From: Siphonodentalium dalli
Lineage: Eukaryota > Mollusca > Scaphopoda > Gadilida > Siphonodentaliidae
Assembly: GCA_032622095.1 (NCBI GenBank)
Contig: CP136066.1
Coordinates: 157,007,152-157,071,151, forward strand
Direction: 5' to 3'
DNA length: 64,000 nt
In this document: positions 45,171 to 56,746 of the stretch, piece after piece
Numbering within the stretch: the stretch's first letter is position 1
Layout: each line of letters opens with the position of its first letter
Notes under the pieces: generated by a model
Told to the model about the DNA's origin: nothing
The model's input: the letters and a program-made list of their open reading frames with translations, nothing else
Database searches by the model: none
Made by a program: the position numbers and the translations under genes

Positions 45171-45605
45171 CAAGCCTGGAAATAGTGTGTCTGATATTTG
45201 CAGATTGAGGTCCCTTGAGGGTGAACTTAGTGATGCTATCAGGCATGGCAGGCTAGCATCACCAAATTCACCCTCAACTTAGGCCTCAACTGATATGGGA
45301 GACCTTGGATCAGATTCAAGTTCCCCAGTTGAAGTTGGTGATGTTCACTCATTGGTCACCTCGGTTATGCATTTAATCTTCTGCAAATTAGGGGATATAG
45401 AAACTGAACAGAAGACAAAAAGTAACTAAAAACAATGTTAATTTGAGACTATAGATACTTCCCAGAAGATCCATGCTGCCTAGGCAGAATGAGTTTCCCA
45501 GAGGATGAAGTTGGTGATGCTAGCCCACTGTGTGGGATAGCATCACTAAATTCACACTTTGGTGACCTCATTCTGCAAATGTCAGACACACTATATCCAG
45601 GCATG
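45171..45605. mobile_element. hAT-like two-hairpin MITE with 8-bp duplication
   Basis: CAAGCCTGGAAATAGTGTGT to ACACACTATATCCAGGCATG; flanks ttcaaaga and tgcaaaga match in 7 of 8 positions. Confidence 0.83.
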
Positions 45606-45832
45606 TGCAAAGAAATAAATTGAAACTTGGAAGCAAGCACTATCTATAATATATAGATGCTGTAGTTCAATTATAACTTACTCCCATAACACTAAATCAT
45701 TCAAAGCTGCAAGTCCAATGTGCACCAAGTACATGTCTATCCCCCATCCTCATTGATATAAAACACAAATGAAGCAATTTTGAGGGTAGACACCTCCTCC
45801 AAGATCCAAAAGCCTCTAGCAATAACGTATAG

Positions 45833-46650
45833 TTGGTTTTAGACCAAGTCTTCCCGGCCCACAACAGATTGAGATATATGTTGGGTTGATGCTGTTTTGG
45901 ACTGAGTCCCATCCCGTTACTCTTCCATAACGGACTTTCATTCAAAAGATGTATTAAATGTACACATGGAGCCTGGGAATTCACGTAAACCTCTGAATGT
46001 GACTAATCATCTGACATGTCAACGATTAATCTGTCTTCAAAATGTTATATTGTTTAACGTGATAGAAAAAGGTATACTAGTGATGATATGATCGATTAAT
46101 ATATTGCATGTTTACATATATTTTCTGACAGCACGACAAATTGAAATTCTCTGGAAAGCAAGGTTTTGTTTACTTACTTACTCTGTTTACGCCCAGAATC
46201 GTGGGCAGGAGTTATCTTGCTTGTATGTCTTCGGATTAGGTCAAATGGAAGCTTTGCATATAAGAACATAGAGCGCAGCCTTTCCCCAGCACGATGATAT
46301 CAAACATGCATATATCAAAGGTCCATTAAATGCTGAAGCAATTTGATTTGTTGCGCTATCAGAAAATGCATGTAAACAATGCATTTAACGATTGTATCAT
46401 CACTATACCTTTGTCTATCATGGTTAGTGATATATCATTTTGAAGACAGATTAATTGCGAATATGTCAGATGATTAATCACATTCAGGGGTTTATGTGAA
46501 TGCCCTGGCTCCATGTGTACATGTAGTACGTCTTTTGAATGAAAGTCTGTTGTAGAAGAGCAACGGGGCGGGACTCAGTCCAAAACAGCATCATCCCATC
46601 CGATATCCCAAGCTGTTGTGGACCATGAAGACTTGATCTAAATTGGTTTG
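45833..46650. repeat. Large foldback element, ~315-bp arms
   Basis: TTGGTTTTAGACCAAGTCTT and AGACTTGATCTAAATTGG bound two diverged inverted arms (about 45,833-46,148 and 46,332-46,650) containing TCAAAAGATGT, CATCTGACATGTC and AATCTGTCTTCAAAATG. The centre holds CGCCCAGAATCGTGGGCAGG. A second, damaged copy is at 61,649-62,215. Confidence 0.75.
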
Positions 46651-46986
46651 AAACTTATCAAGGTCTGTCATAATAATTTCTAGCACATCATGCATACCGA
46701 AACAATAACATATATCAGGTCTCTAGCGGGAACATCCTAAATTCAATTATTATAATTTATTACACTCATATGCACGATTTCCATTGAAAACAGCGTTAAA
46801 TAAAATGGAAATGTCACCAGTGAATTATGTCATTTCTTGTGACGTCATTGACGTTACGTCGCTTACTAATATTTAGATTTAATTTTTTATGGTTGATCTT
46901 TCTCCGCATGGGGACTTTTATGCATTAATTCTGGGTGTTTTAATGATATTTGGCGAACCAAATTGATGCAGAAGTGTAATAAATAG

Positions 46987-47119
46987 AGTTCCGTGAATAA
47001 CGTTAAATAATTCACTTGAGGCGAGAGATGTTCAGGTAAGAAATTTGTGCGCTAATCGCACTCGTTTCTTACCGACATCTCTCGCCTCTCGAGAATTATT
47101 TAATGCAATTCTCGGAACT
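46987..47119. repeat. 133-bp palindrome
   Basis: GAGTTCCGTGAATAACGTTA and its near-complement, with AGGCGAGAGATGT / ACATCTCTCGCCT and a centre around TGCGCTAATCGCAC. Confidence 0.8.
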
Positions 47120-47537
47120 TGATTACTCTCTATATAGAATACGGATATTGCCGTTTTGTGGATTCAATACAAGAGGCATATACCCAAACAAGAGATTGAC
47201 TTGTGGCATACCTATTACCTATGACTGATATACTCAGACAGATGGACCCAAAAATCAGCATTTTCATATAAACAAAGATGAATAACTCTAGAATGGAAAA
47301 CCCGAACAAAACGATTGAACTCTCAATTAAATGTCCTCATCAACAGACATCAGATGGACAGACAAATGGACGTACGGACGGACGCACGAATAGCTGCAAA
47401 ACAGTATACCCCCATTTTTTTTTAAATATCACACAAATGATTAAAAATAATGTTACATAAAATTATGTGCTGCATTTGTTTTGTAACAAATTAGGATGAA
47501 TGTGAATGTTTCCACAAAATAGTTCACAATGGTGCAT

Positions 47538-47967
47538 AGAGCCTTCAGATAGTGTGTCTGAAATTTGCAGAATGAGGTCGCCAGAGGGTGAATTTAATGA
47601 CTATCCCACACAATCGGCTAGCATCACCAAATTCACCCACTGGGAATCTCATTCTGTTTAAGCCTCAACTGCTATGGAAGACCAAGGACCGACCAGGTTG
47701 ATGTTCACCCAATAGTCACCACCTCGATTATGCATTTTATCTTCTGCAAATTAGGGGAAATAGAAACTGAACAAAAGGGAAAAAGTAACTATTAAAAACA
47801 ATGTTAAAATGAGACTATAGATGTTTCTCAGAAGTTGAGTCATAAGCAGAATGAGGTCCCCAGAAGGTGAATTTGGTGATGCTAGCCAGCTGTGCGGGTT
47901 AGTGTCACTAAATACACCCTCTGAGAACCTCATTGTGCAAATGTCAGACACACTATTTCAAGGCTTG
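47538..47967. mobile_element. hAT-like two-hairpin MITE
   Basis: Left end GAGCCTTCAGATAGTGTGTC, right end CACTATTTCAAGGCTTG. It lies just 28 bp from the solo hairpin at 47,995. Confidence 0.8.
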
Positions 47968-47994
47968 TATATAGTTGAATTTAGGATGTGCCAG

Positions 47995-48145
47995 CAAGCC
48001 TTGAAATAGGGTGTCTGTCATTTGCAGAATGAGGTCCCCAGAGGGTGAATTTGGTGATGCTAGCCCGCTATGCGGGGTAGCATCACTAAATTCACCCTCT
48101 GGGGACCTCATTCTGCAAATGACAGACACCCTATTTCAAGGCTTG
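47995..48145. mobile_element. hAT-like MITE, near-perfect solo hairpin with perfect 8-bp duplication
   Basis: CAAGCCTTGAAATAGGGTGT and its complement bound a 151-bp palindrome with loop CCGCTATGCGGGG. TGTGCCAG flanks it on both sides (47,987-47,994 and 48,146-48,153), which assigns the family to hAT-like transposition. The youngest-looking copy. Confidence 0.88.
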
Positions 48146-48153
48146 TGTGCCAG

Positions 48154-49439
48154 ACCTGTATATCTTCATGAAATCCTTGCAATGTATAGATTCATGCTGT
48201 TAGTATAACTTAAACATGCAATAGTGGCTAGCAAACAATGAAATATGTGCAAGATGTTAGTGTCTATGTCCATAACCAAGAATTCAAAATGAGAATAACC
48301 AGAACAAACCTGTTAACTGATCGTGATATGATAATTCTAAAATGTATATGATGCAAAAGATGTAAAAAGGATTAATAGAAGGGTTTTGCTAAATGGATGA
48401 TCTCTAATGAGTCGCAATTCTATACAAAATGTATTAAATGAGTGCACCAAATGCGACTCGAGCCAAGCTTAATATATTTTATATAAAGTTGTGACGAATT
48501 TGAGATAAATTTTTTAACATAATCACATTTTAGCTAGGAAAAACGATCTCAAAATGGCTGCGGTTAAAAACAAATTAATATTGATTTCCTTATCACAACT
48601 AAAGAGGAAATAAAGATGCATTCAGGATAAAATATAGTTCCATTTAAATGTGTCTTTTCACATTGACAAAATTGTTCAGCCACCCTTATCACAGTCAACA
48701 CTAAATAACCCAATACAAATCGAATATCATAATTATATTCTAATGAAAATAATAATAAAGTTACATCATTGGCATTGACATCATCATTCTAAGCGTTTAC
48801 GTCACTGCGTGTGTGCCGATAATACACGCGAGTTTTACTAAAACAAAATGAGGCCAAGTTTAGAGGTTAATTATGTGATAAAAAGAATTATGATTATAAT
48901 TCATTGGTGCATTTCTATAAAATGCATCCCCCCCAAACTGTTTTGAAAGCTCAAAATTTGGTCAAATTCGGGCAAATTGAATGACGTTTCAGAGGGAAAT
49001 TGTAGCAAATTACAATATTTTTCACATTTCTGCCCACATTATACATATTATAGGTTAATTTGAATCTATCTTATTATATTTCTGTGTATATACAAGGTAT
49101 ATTCTGCAAAAACTGTGTTTACAACCATGAATATATCATGTAAAAAAATAATCCAGGCAAAAAGTCTGAGCCCCCCCCCCACAAATATTTGGGTGCCTGT
49201 ATGGCTATTAATACAACCACACATGAAAGCTCATGATTACAGTGTTATCGATATTCAGCCATAAACCTCCTGATTATTTGGCAGGGTTGTTGTCATATAC
49301 AAAAAAAATAAATGGAATAACTTTGCCTGTCTTGCACATTTCAAACAAGTAATAAAAGGTTGATGACCAAAATGTCCCCCAACACGAAGGTGGCAGGTTT
49401 GAAGGATTTCTGGTTGATAAATGGCAATACATCAGACAT
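48154..49439. other. Intron 8, right part: nothing recognised
   Basis: AT-rich; short poly-C runs at 48,928 and 49,172. No family matches seen. Confidence 0.5.
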
Positions 49440-50040
49440 AAATCTGAATGAGTAACGAGCTAAAATCAAGAAAAATTGGCAAAAAATGGCAAGAACTCCA
49501 CCAAAATGAGTCCAACCAAACTCAGAATATCACAGGTTGCAATGATGGTTAATATATGAGCCAAGTTTTAAAAAAAATTGACTGGAAAATGACAGAATAC
49601 AGGTTCGGACAAAGATGCATCCCAGGATGTACGATTCTATGTCGAAATGGCAATAACTCAGCCAAAATTACTCTGACTGAACTCAAAATCGCAGGTGCGC
49701 AGGGTTCCATGCTGTTTGACATCTGTGCCAAGTTTTTTTTAAATTAACCAAAAAATGACGGAATATAGACTTGGATAAAGATGTGCCCCAGGATGTACAA
49801 TTCTATGTCGAAAAATGGCAATAACTCCGCCAAAATGAGTCCAAACGAACTCAAAATCGTAGGTGCGCAGGTTCCAATGCTGGTTGATATATGTGTCAAG
49901 TTTTTTAAAAATTGACCAGAAAATGACAGAATACAGACTCGGACAAAGTTCCAAATAGACAGACCCAGGTATGGACGGATGCATGGATGCACGTAAGCAC
50001 AGACAAGGGTCAATACTATAGTTCTCCGACGGAATGGGGG
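49440..50040. repeat. Tandem-unit element, third type
   Basis: Three ~155-bp units with AAAATGACAGAATACAG, AGGATGTACGATTCTATGTC and CGCAGGTGCGCAGG; ends near TATGGACGGATGCATGGATG. Confidence 0.68.
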
Positions 50041-50237
50041 ACAGTTAAGTCTCAACGAGATTATGGTGTTGCTGGGCAGGCGCTCTAGATATTTTAGCGA
50101 TAATGTAAACAAGACACATGTGAGTTTACGCAAGTATTTTTGCGTTACGGGTTGAAAGGGTTAAAAACAAATTCAACATTTTACCATCATTGAATCATAA
50201 GTAAATATGCTAATAGGATGACGCCATAACTACTCAC

Positions 50238-50471
50238 CTATTTCTCTGTATTTGACCACCTTGTCTTATTTTTGCTGATTTGACCCTATCGTCGAGTTTC
50301 CTGCCTCCCTTGCTGACGGTCTCCCAGTTAGCCACCTCGGAATAAGACAGTAAACTATCTGGGATTATTGGCATGGAATTAACAAGACATATTGATGGGA
50401 AGAAAGGCAGAGACGATTTCTGCTCATCCAGCTCGAAAACTGTCTTGTGGTTTGATCGCACATTCGCGATG
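50238..50471 (-). CDS. RGS22: RGS22-like exon 8: inter-RGS linker
   Basis: The acceptor ctttcattatgcag and the donor AAATAG|gtgagt frame 77 codons (1 nt in, 2 nt out). The residues include FELDEQKSSLPFFPSICLVN, then a basic tail (RKLDDRVKSAKIRQGG). No catalytic motif; it links RGS modules 1 and 2. The following intron (41,827-50,237) is the largest in the window. Confidence 0.88.
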
Positions 50472-50525
50472 CTGCATAATGAAAGATATCAAAAGAAAAA
50501 TATAAAATATTTGTATGGTATTTAT

Positions 50526-50810
50526 TGAAGATGGTCTATCTCTTCCAAAGATGTTTTATATAGTTTCTGTGGTATTAAATAATAGATATGAATCGATGAC
50601 ACCTATCTGGAAATGTTGCTATCAATTATTACTGATTTTATAAAAATATTTTCTAATATAATTTGGGAATTTTTTTATTATTATTTTTATAATAGACTGC
50701 CACCAAGCGTTCAAGCGATCTCAGATAGAGATAGAGTTCTCCCACTCCTGATTCATATCTATTATTTTATACCCAGGGAACTATGCAAGTCATTCAATAA
50801 AAGATTCTCA
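50526..50810. repeat. AAAGATGGTCTATC-type foldback
   Basis: GAAGATGGTCTATCTCTTCC on the left; the right arm has TCATATCTATTATTTTATAC and ends AAAAGATTCTC, more decayed. Confidence 0.65.
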
Positions 50811-51895
50811 ATTAAGATGTGTGTTCCATTCTGTCTATTTAATTGTAAATGTATATAAAGAATAGCACAATCGATTAGTACTACTGATACTTTCTGGCGT
50901 CTGAAAGGAACAAACTGCAACCAATTTCGAGTGATGATCTACACTATGCACCCGTGGCTAGTTGATTCAATTCAAAATTGACATCCGCCCCCCAATTCAA
51001 AATTGACAAAAATTTACATCAACCTCCCAATTCGATATCGGATTTAGAATTTGCCAAAAAAAATACCAATTCGCAGGGCCCAAAACCCAGCACTATAATT
51101 TGAAGAATAATGATTTTAAGCTAGGTTACATATACAAACTTGACCTCTGTGGTAATTCAAAACGGGCCTAGATCTTCACAATATTGACGTTATGCCAAGT
51201 ACAGTGTTGACTATCGCAATATGGCTAAATAGAGTGGACAATTTTTGTGGTGAAAATCTGCTGACTGATATTACGTTCATCACTTTCACAGTGATATCGT
51301 ATTTGCAAGCTAAATCAAAGACCAACGAATTATCATGAAATGGGAAACAAACCGTGTGTTACTTTATACACTCTTAAACAAATTGCCTGGGCTTCACTTA
51401 GTGAACATTCAGACCACAATTCAATCGTAAGTGGAAAGTTTTCAGCCGTGGGTAGTACTTAACTGGTAGTTGGACTGCGCATGCTCACGGCTAGATAAAA
51501 AAATAATATCAGGACTGTTTGATTTTAGATGTGAAATCGTGGCATATCCTTGGTTACCTCCACTTGCGACAGAATCGCAGTCGTGTGTACGTAAAAATCG
51601 TAGATGGAAAGATCGTAGGGTAATCAATCATGTGTTTATCCATAATACAAACAACCCATGATATCCTCATCTGCAGCAACATCGCTATCGTGTGAACAAA
51701 CTATCCATGATATTGTTGGGCCCGATTCCTCCACTAATTACGTTTGAACATTTGAACATCTGAACATTCACTTAAGATTAAAAAACAAAATAATCATAAT
51801 TTCAATTTAATTTTTAACTATATTACATATTCCAGGATCTAACTGGGAATTCTGATTGCTTTACATGGCCTGTAGTGAATCTATCATTATTAAAT
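50811..51895. other. Intron 7, right part: one long imperfect inverted repeat
   Basis: CTAGATAAAAAAATAATATC (51,491) region followed by CGACAGAATCGCAGTCGTGT; phrases CATGATATCC / CCATGATATT recur at 51,657 and 51,705. No class assigned. Confidence 0.4.
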
Positions 51896-52600
51896 GATTA
51901 AATCATGCCATGAATCTGGCTAAAGCCCGTAGAGATCAAATTCCACCAGTAAAAAACCTGAGAACTTTTGACAGGAAACCTCATAAAGTCGAAAAAATAA
52001 CGCAGGAAATATATTTCTTACTTATTACCTGTTCCTTAATTAACCCTTTGAGTGCCAGGGGCCGATCTAATCGGCCCTAAACCTACACAATAAGTCTGTT
52101 AAAGAATATAATAAAATATTGTTAGGCCAATGCATTCTCTTATATATGCGAGGCGACCTATGGTCGACTCGCATATATAAGAGAATGCATTGGCACAGGG
52201 TATATGGGTTGATACAAAAATCGGCCTGGCACTCAAAGGGTTAATAACGTAGTTCATTGTAAGTAAAGGTCGCAACTCAAAATTTCATGATTTAAGTGAC
52301 ATTGTGAGCGATTTTGCTTTGCATCGCTTACAATTATGGAATTTCTCCTGGGTAATTAATTTCAATGTTTATTGCGATATCGGCTCACAAAAGAATGCAA
52401 TTTTGAGTTGGGACCTTCACCTGCAGTGAAGTGTATTATTAACGAGCAGATAGTAACTAAAAACTGTATTCCACCTGTTATTTTTTCGACTTTATAAGGA
52501 TCCCTGTCAAACCTTCAAAAAATTCCCAGGTTTTGTACTGGTGGAATATGATCTCTATGGGCGTTAGCCAGAGTAGAGACTCATGGCATGATATTGATTA
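51896..52600. repeat. Foldback element split by a piggyBac-like MITE
   Basis: ATCATGCCATGAATCTGGCT and CAGAGTAGAGACTCATGGCATGAT-type arms (shared AAATTCCACCAGT / ACTGGTGGAAT, CGAAAAAATAAC / GTTATTTTTTCG). TGATTA occurs on both outer flanks. Interrupted at 52,040-52,244. Its right end is about 18-25 nt from the exon 7 donor. Confidence 0.72.
52040..52244. mobile_element. piggyBac-like MITE, GGCACTG-ended family, nested in a foldback element
   Basis: Compact 205-bp copy with TTAA on both sides and one perfect hairpin. It splits the foldback 51,896-52,600 between its arms. Confidence 0.82.
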
Positions 52601-52617
52601 AACACACGAGTACATAC

Positions 52618-52806
52618 CCTATATGTTTACTGGCCCTTTGACTCTGGAGAATGAACCTTGGAACCCAGTAAGCCCTCAATCTTCTCAACGCATCATACTG
52701 CGTTCTGATGAAAATTGTGTGACTTAAGCCCAAATTAGACGCAGCCTTCACCAGCTGGTCTTTGGCCTCTTTGGTTAGGTTCAGCTTGTATTTATCTTGA
52801 ATATCC
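52618..52806 (-). CDS. RGS22: RGS22-like exon 7: rest of RGS module 1
   Basis: The acceptor cttaaactttcag and the donor TATAGG|gtatgt give 62 codons plus split codons. The residues are helical (DIQDKYKLNLTKEAKDQLVK, IFIRTQYDALRRLRAYWVPR, FILQSQRASKHI). The tract with YDALRRL and YWVPRF fits the later RGS helices followed by the linker typical of this protein. A foldback element ends about 18-25 bp past the donor. Confidence 0.9.
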
Positions 52807-52962
52807 CTGAAAGTTTAAGATGACAGTAAATCAAGGAAATTCCATGTCATATCAGTGTTTGCAGGAGTTTAGTGAGGTCAGATATAAAAAAACTGATTTT
52901 TATCAGGCCACACAAAGTTTATTATCTGTTTCTCGGACACGTGTTTTATCAAAATGGGCACA

Positions 52963-53315
52963 GCAGTCTATCATCACCAAATTCACCCTTTGGAACCTCA
53001 TTCTGCTCAAGCCTCAATTGCTATGGGAGACTAGGATCAGATTGAAGTTCCCCAGTTGAAATTGGTGATGTTCACGCATTAGTCACCTCGATTATACATT
53101 ATATCTTCTGCAAATTAGGGGATATAGAAACTGAACAGAACGAAAAAGTTACCAAAAACATTGATAATTTGAGACAAAAGATATTTCCCAGAAGATGAGG
53201 CCTAAGCAGAATGAGGTCCCCAAAGGGTGAATTTGGTGATGCTAGCCATCTGTGCGAGATAATATCACTAAATTCACCCTCTGGGGACCTCATTTTACAA
53301 ATGTCAGACACACTA
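52963..53315. mobile_element. hAT-like two-hairpin MITE, left end truncated, near the exon 6 donor
   Basis: Starts inside hairpin 1 (tatcatcaccaaattcaccc); the right end TGTCAGACACACTACATGTA is 28 bp from the exon 6 donor. Confidence 0.78.
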
Positions 53316-53343
53316 CATGTATATCCATGTTTGTTATTATTAC

Positions 53344-53492
53344 CTGAACAATTTCGTCCTGAGTACTGAGCTGGTGTTCTCGTCCAGGTCTTCCATTAAA
53401 TCTTTGAAGTATTCACAGTCGATCCAGAAGTTTAGTAGTTGATAACCAGCCGTGTCTCTCAAGAAGTCTTTGTAGCACTCCATCCCGGGAAA
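53344..53492 (-). CDS. RGS22: RGS22-like exon 6: start of RGS module 1
   Basis: The acceptor aatttcag and the donor TTCAG|gtaata frame 49 codons plus 2 nt. The reading FPGMECYKDFLRDTAGYQLL followed by NFWIDCEYFKDLMEDL is the clearest RGS signature in the window: the helix with F..FL, the aromatic/Trp of L.FW, and the acidic residue after it. The exon is squeezed between MITEs: one ends about 20 bp upstream of its acceptor and another about 28 bp past its donor. Confidence 0.92.
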
Positions 53493-53511
53493 CTGAAATT
53501 AAACATTGAGG

Positions 53512-53739
53512 TTTAAGCTATACTAAGTATTCATTGATGAGTAGTTATCCCTTAGGAAATGTTCAGATAATAAGATCAACAAGGAACTTATTATCTAAAC
53601 ATTTCCGTCCAATAAATAGGACTCCTTCTGCACTTGTATTATCTGTTGTCTGTTTATATTTTTCTATGAATGATAGACTATTCCAATGTATATACTTCTA
53701 TAACTAAATGGGAGAATCTATCTGGTAAAGAAATGTTAA
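53512..53739. mobile_element. piggyBac-like MITE, CTATACTAAAT-ended family, against the exon 6 acceptor
   Basis: Left end tttaagctatactaagtatt, right end gtaaagaaatgttaa. Its left end is about 20 bp from the exon 6 acceptor, so the element borders the polypyrimidine tract. Confidence 0.75.
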
Positions 53740-53820
53740 TAGTTCCAAGTTGACAATAGTTTCAAAACATATTCTGTTTTGTTGACTCTTCTTGTATTTT
53801 GATGGTCAAATTTGATTATC

Positions 53821-54083
53821 TTAACCCTTCCATGACTGGAGCTTCCTGAAATTTTGCGAAAACCCTGTGCCAATGCATTCTCTAACATATGCGAGTCTCC
53901 CATAGGGAGCTTCGCATAAATAAGAGAATACTTTGCCCTAACAATATTTACCTTGACCTTGTAAGCCAGTGCATTCTCTTGTATATGCAAGGCTGTCCAT
54001 GGGAGACTCGCATATATAAGAGAATGCACTGGCACATGATCTTTAATGCTGAACCAGCGCAGCTCCCATCATGAAAGGGTTAA
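53821..54083. mobile_element. piggyBac-like MITE, TCATGAC-ended family, full length
   Basis: TTAACCCTTCCATGACTGGA and CCATCATGAAAGGGTTAA ends; two hairpins around TTTACCTTGACCTTG. Confidence 0.8.
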
Positions 54084-54562
54084 TTGGTTTATTACACAGT
54101 TCTTATAAATGTTGATTTTATTGGGTGATAAAATATAATTTCAATTAATATTTACCATGCACTAAATTAGTAAATATTAATTAAAAAGCTCCCTTCATAG
54201 ATGGGTTAAACAGGGTTCAACACCTATCCAAGATAAAATTCCATGACTTTTCCAAAAACTTTTCCAGGATTTTCAGGGATGTTGCTTAATTTCTCGGACT
54301 CAAGCTGCTGAAATTTCAATTTTCCTTACCTGGCTAAGCAGGATGTCCAATAAATGTAAGAAAGAAGTTAAATAGTTATCTTCACGACTTGGCTTCAGTA
54401 TCAATTAATTATTTCAATTGAAAGATTATTATGTCGACTTGCATTTTACCCACGAGTTTCAATTTCACGGATATTTTCATGATGCCAAACTGGCAGCAGA
54501 TACTGGTGGAATTTTCTAGAACTTTCCATGATGATTAAATCAATATTATCAAAACACCCCTC

Positions 54563-54638
54563 AAAATTAATAGTAGACCATGCCAGTGTATACCTCTATA
54601 ACTGGATGGGAGAATCCATTAATTAATTAAAGTGTTAA
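54563..54638. mobile_element. Decayed end of a CTATACTAAAT-type MITE at the exon 5 donor
   Basis: About 76 bp match the right end of this family (gtagaccatgccagtgtata, ggatgggagaatccattaat, ending agtgTTAA). On the minus strand the exon 5 donor reads GTA followed by that TTAA. Confidence 0.6.
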
Positions 54639-54641
54639 TAC

Positions 54642-54873
54642 CGTTCCAAGTGTTTCAGACTTCATCTGCTGAAACGGAACCTTTAGCCTGCCTTCCATGT
54701 TCCGGACATCGTTTTCGGTCTGTGCGAGACTAATACTGTCATCCTCAAACTTAATGTAAGCATTCCCAGACGGCTCTGGTTCGTCGCCTAACAACATGTC
54801 GTAATCGGCGAAAACAGGTGGCTCCATAACAGGGTCAGCGAAGTCCTCATAATCTAAGGGTACTGACAAAGCT
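54642..54873 (-). CDS. RGS22: RGS22-like exon 5: acidic segment before the first RGS module
   Basis: The acceptor ttttcag and the donor GGAACG|gtatta give 77 codons. The sequence is strongly acidic (LDYEDFADPVMEPPVFADYD, then LLGDEPEPSG) and ends KVPFQQMKSETLGT, running straight into exon 6 at phase 0. The TTAA at donor positions +4 to +7 coincides with the end of a decayed TTAA-type MITE. Confidence 0.87.
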
Positions 54874-55165
54874 CTGAAAAATATACAGGAAGAATAGAAG
54901 TGTGAATGTCCCGATGTGACTAAGAATATATACCTTTTGCACTTGGGACAGCAAATGGGGTCTTAATTTTTTAGATCAGAAATAATTCTAGTACTCAAAA
55001 TCACAGCTGCAAAGATTTATGTGTTGGTTAATCAAACGAAGAAGTTTAAACAAAAATTACAGTGAATTACTGTGAATAGGATTTCAGGTAAAACAAATTC
55101 TCTAAATAAAATTATTTTCAAGCCGAAAAAAGTCAAGGTCATACAAAATTATTTATAAAAAGCTG

Positions 55166-55385
55166 TTAAACCTTTCTATACTAAATACTCATTGACTAGT
55201 AGTTCCCTTAGGAAATGTTCAGATAATAAGTTCAACAAACGGTAGCCATATTATCTGAATATTTCCCGAATAGGAATCCTTCTGCACTTGAATTATATTT
55301 TCGCCTATCCAGATGAATAATAGACCATAGCAATGTATACTATTATAACTGAATGGGAGAGTCCATTCAGAATAGAATGGGTTAA
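55166..55385. mobile_element. piggyBac-like MITE, CTATACTAAAT-ended family
   Basis: TTAAACCTTTCTATACTAAA to TCAGAATAGAATGGGTTAA; the inner stem is partly deleted. Confidence 0.78.
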
Positions 55386-55534
55386 GCCAATTTTCTTTGA
55401 CCCCATGGACTGAGACCAGTGGATGGATGGATAATTTTTCAAACTAAAGTCTGAGAAAAGACTTTCTCATTTGATCCTGGTCAAACTGAAAGCAATGCAC
55501 ATATAAATCATTTTATTCCACTCGTCTCCACTCA

Positions 55535-55942
55535 TTTATCATTTGCAGAATGAGGTCGCCAAAAGGTGAATTTAATTAGGCTACCCCACACAGCGGGCTA
55601 GATTCACTAAATTCACCTTCTGGGGACCTCATTCTGCTTAGGCTAATTTTTTCTGGAAAGTACCTTTAATTATTATTAAATTGACAATGTTTTTAGTTTG
55701 TTTAGAAAGTTTATTTTTTCTTTTTTAGTTTAGATTCTCTATATCCCCAAATTGGCAGACAACACAATGCATAATCAAGGTGCCCAATGGGTGCCCATCA
55801 CAACTTCATCATCTGGGAACTTAAAGCTAGGTCTAGATCTCCAATAGCAGATGAGGTCATGCAGAATGAGGTCCCCCAGAGGATGCATTTGGTGATTCTA
55901 GTACCAAATTCACCATCTGGGGACCTCATTCTGTAAATGTGT
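55535..55942. mobile_element. hAT-like two-hairpin MITE, diverged ends, inverted spacer
   Basis: Both hairpins present; the spacer runs opposite to the copies at 45,171 and 59,902 (CAAATTGGCAGACAACACA). Confidence 0.74.
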
Positions 55943-56439
55943 GAACTTAACCTGTATTTTCATTTGGGTCATCCACATACAAAATTTGAAAACAATCAGA
56001 TAACTACAACTAATGTTATCATCCGGAAACAATCTGGGATGGCATGGCATAATAGCGAGACGCACGTATGGACACCGGTGATTTCTATAGTCCCTCACAA
56101 AAAAAAATTTCAGGGGACAATTATGGTAGTTATAGTATCCATGGATGTCACAGTTAAGGATCGAGTTCACCCGAAAAAAAGGGTGTGGAATAAATAAAAA
56201 ACACAACTTGCATCAGAATCTCAAATCTTTTTTCGAACTTGTTGCAGACAGTGTACATTTCCCTTGACTTCCGCTCTTGTAAAATATATTTTTGTATTGT
56301 CGCAACTCATTTGAAAATAAAAATGCTGATTAAGATTTGTGTTGTGTTCAGTCTATATCTAAGCAACATGATCATGCTACATTCACAAATTGTCAATCAA
56401 ATTAGCCTCTACTATTACTCATGTTGTAACATTATATAC

Positions 56440-56581
56440 CTAGCTTGCCGAATGAATTCAGCTTCAGTGGCTGAAGTAGCACCAGAATAATGTGATCTTG
56501 CACCAAATTTTGGTGAATCTCTGTCCTCTAAATTTGAGCCTTTAAATTTCACTAACTGGCTTGGCTGACTGGGTTGGTCTT
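56440..56581 (-). CDS. RGS22: RGS22-like exon 4: Gln/Ser-rich linker
   Basis: The acceptor tattttcag and the donor GCTAG|gtatat frame 46 codons plus split codons (2 nt in, 2 nt out). Residues begin DQPSQPSQLVKFKG and end with a predicted helix (SATEAEFIRQA) leading into exon 5. No domain recognised. Confidence 0.84.
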
Positions 56582-56746
56582 CTGAAAATAAAATAGTTAT
56601 TAGTACATTGTGTCTATAAGAATGGATCAAACTTCACACAATGGCAAGAAATACATCAAATATCAGCTAAACAGCATTGTTATATTGTTCTAAGAGAGAA
56701 ATATACAATTTATAGTCGCTTGGTATGAGCTAGGTCCCCAAATGTG

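Noticed and set aside
47998-48208. Recurrent open frames in the GAGGTCCCCAGAGGG hairpins (reading like CRMRSPEGEFG...)
   Set aside because: They arise from the non-coding arms of the two-hairpin MITE, occur on both strands, and mirror the palindrome.
49744-50133. A 129-codon minus-strand open frame
   Set aside because: Falls in the tandem-unit element; the repeated phrase in its translation follows the ~155-bp repeat, not a protein domain.
55910-56206. Overlapping 86-98-codon frames on both strands near 56 kb
   Set aside because: Low-complexity, antisense to each other, no splice signals, and adjacent to a repeat fragment.
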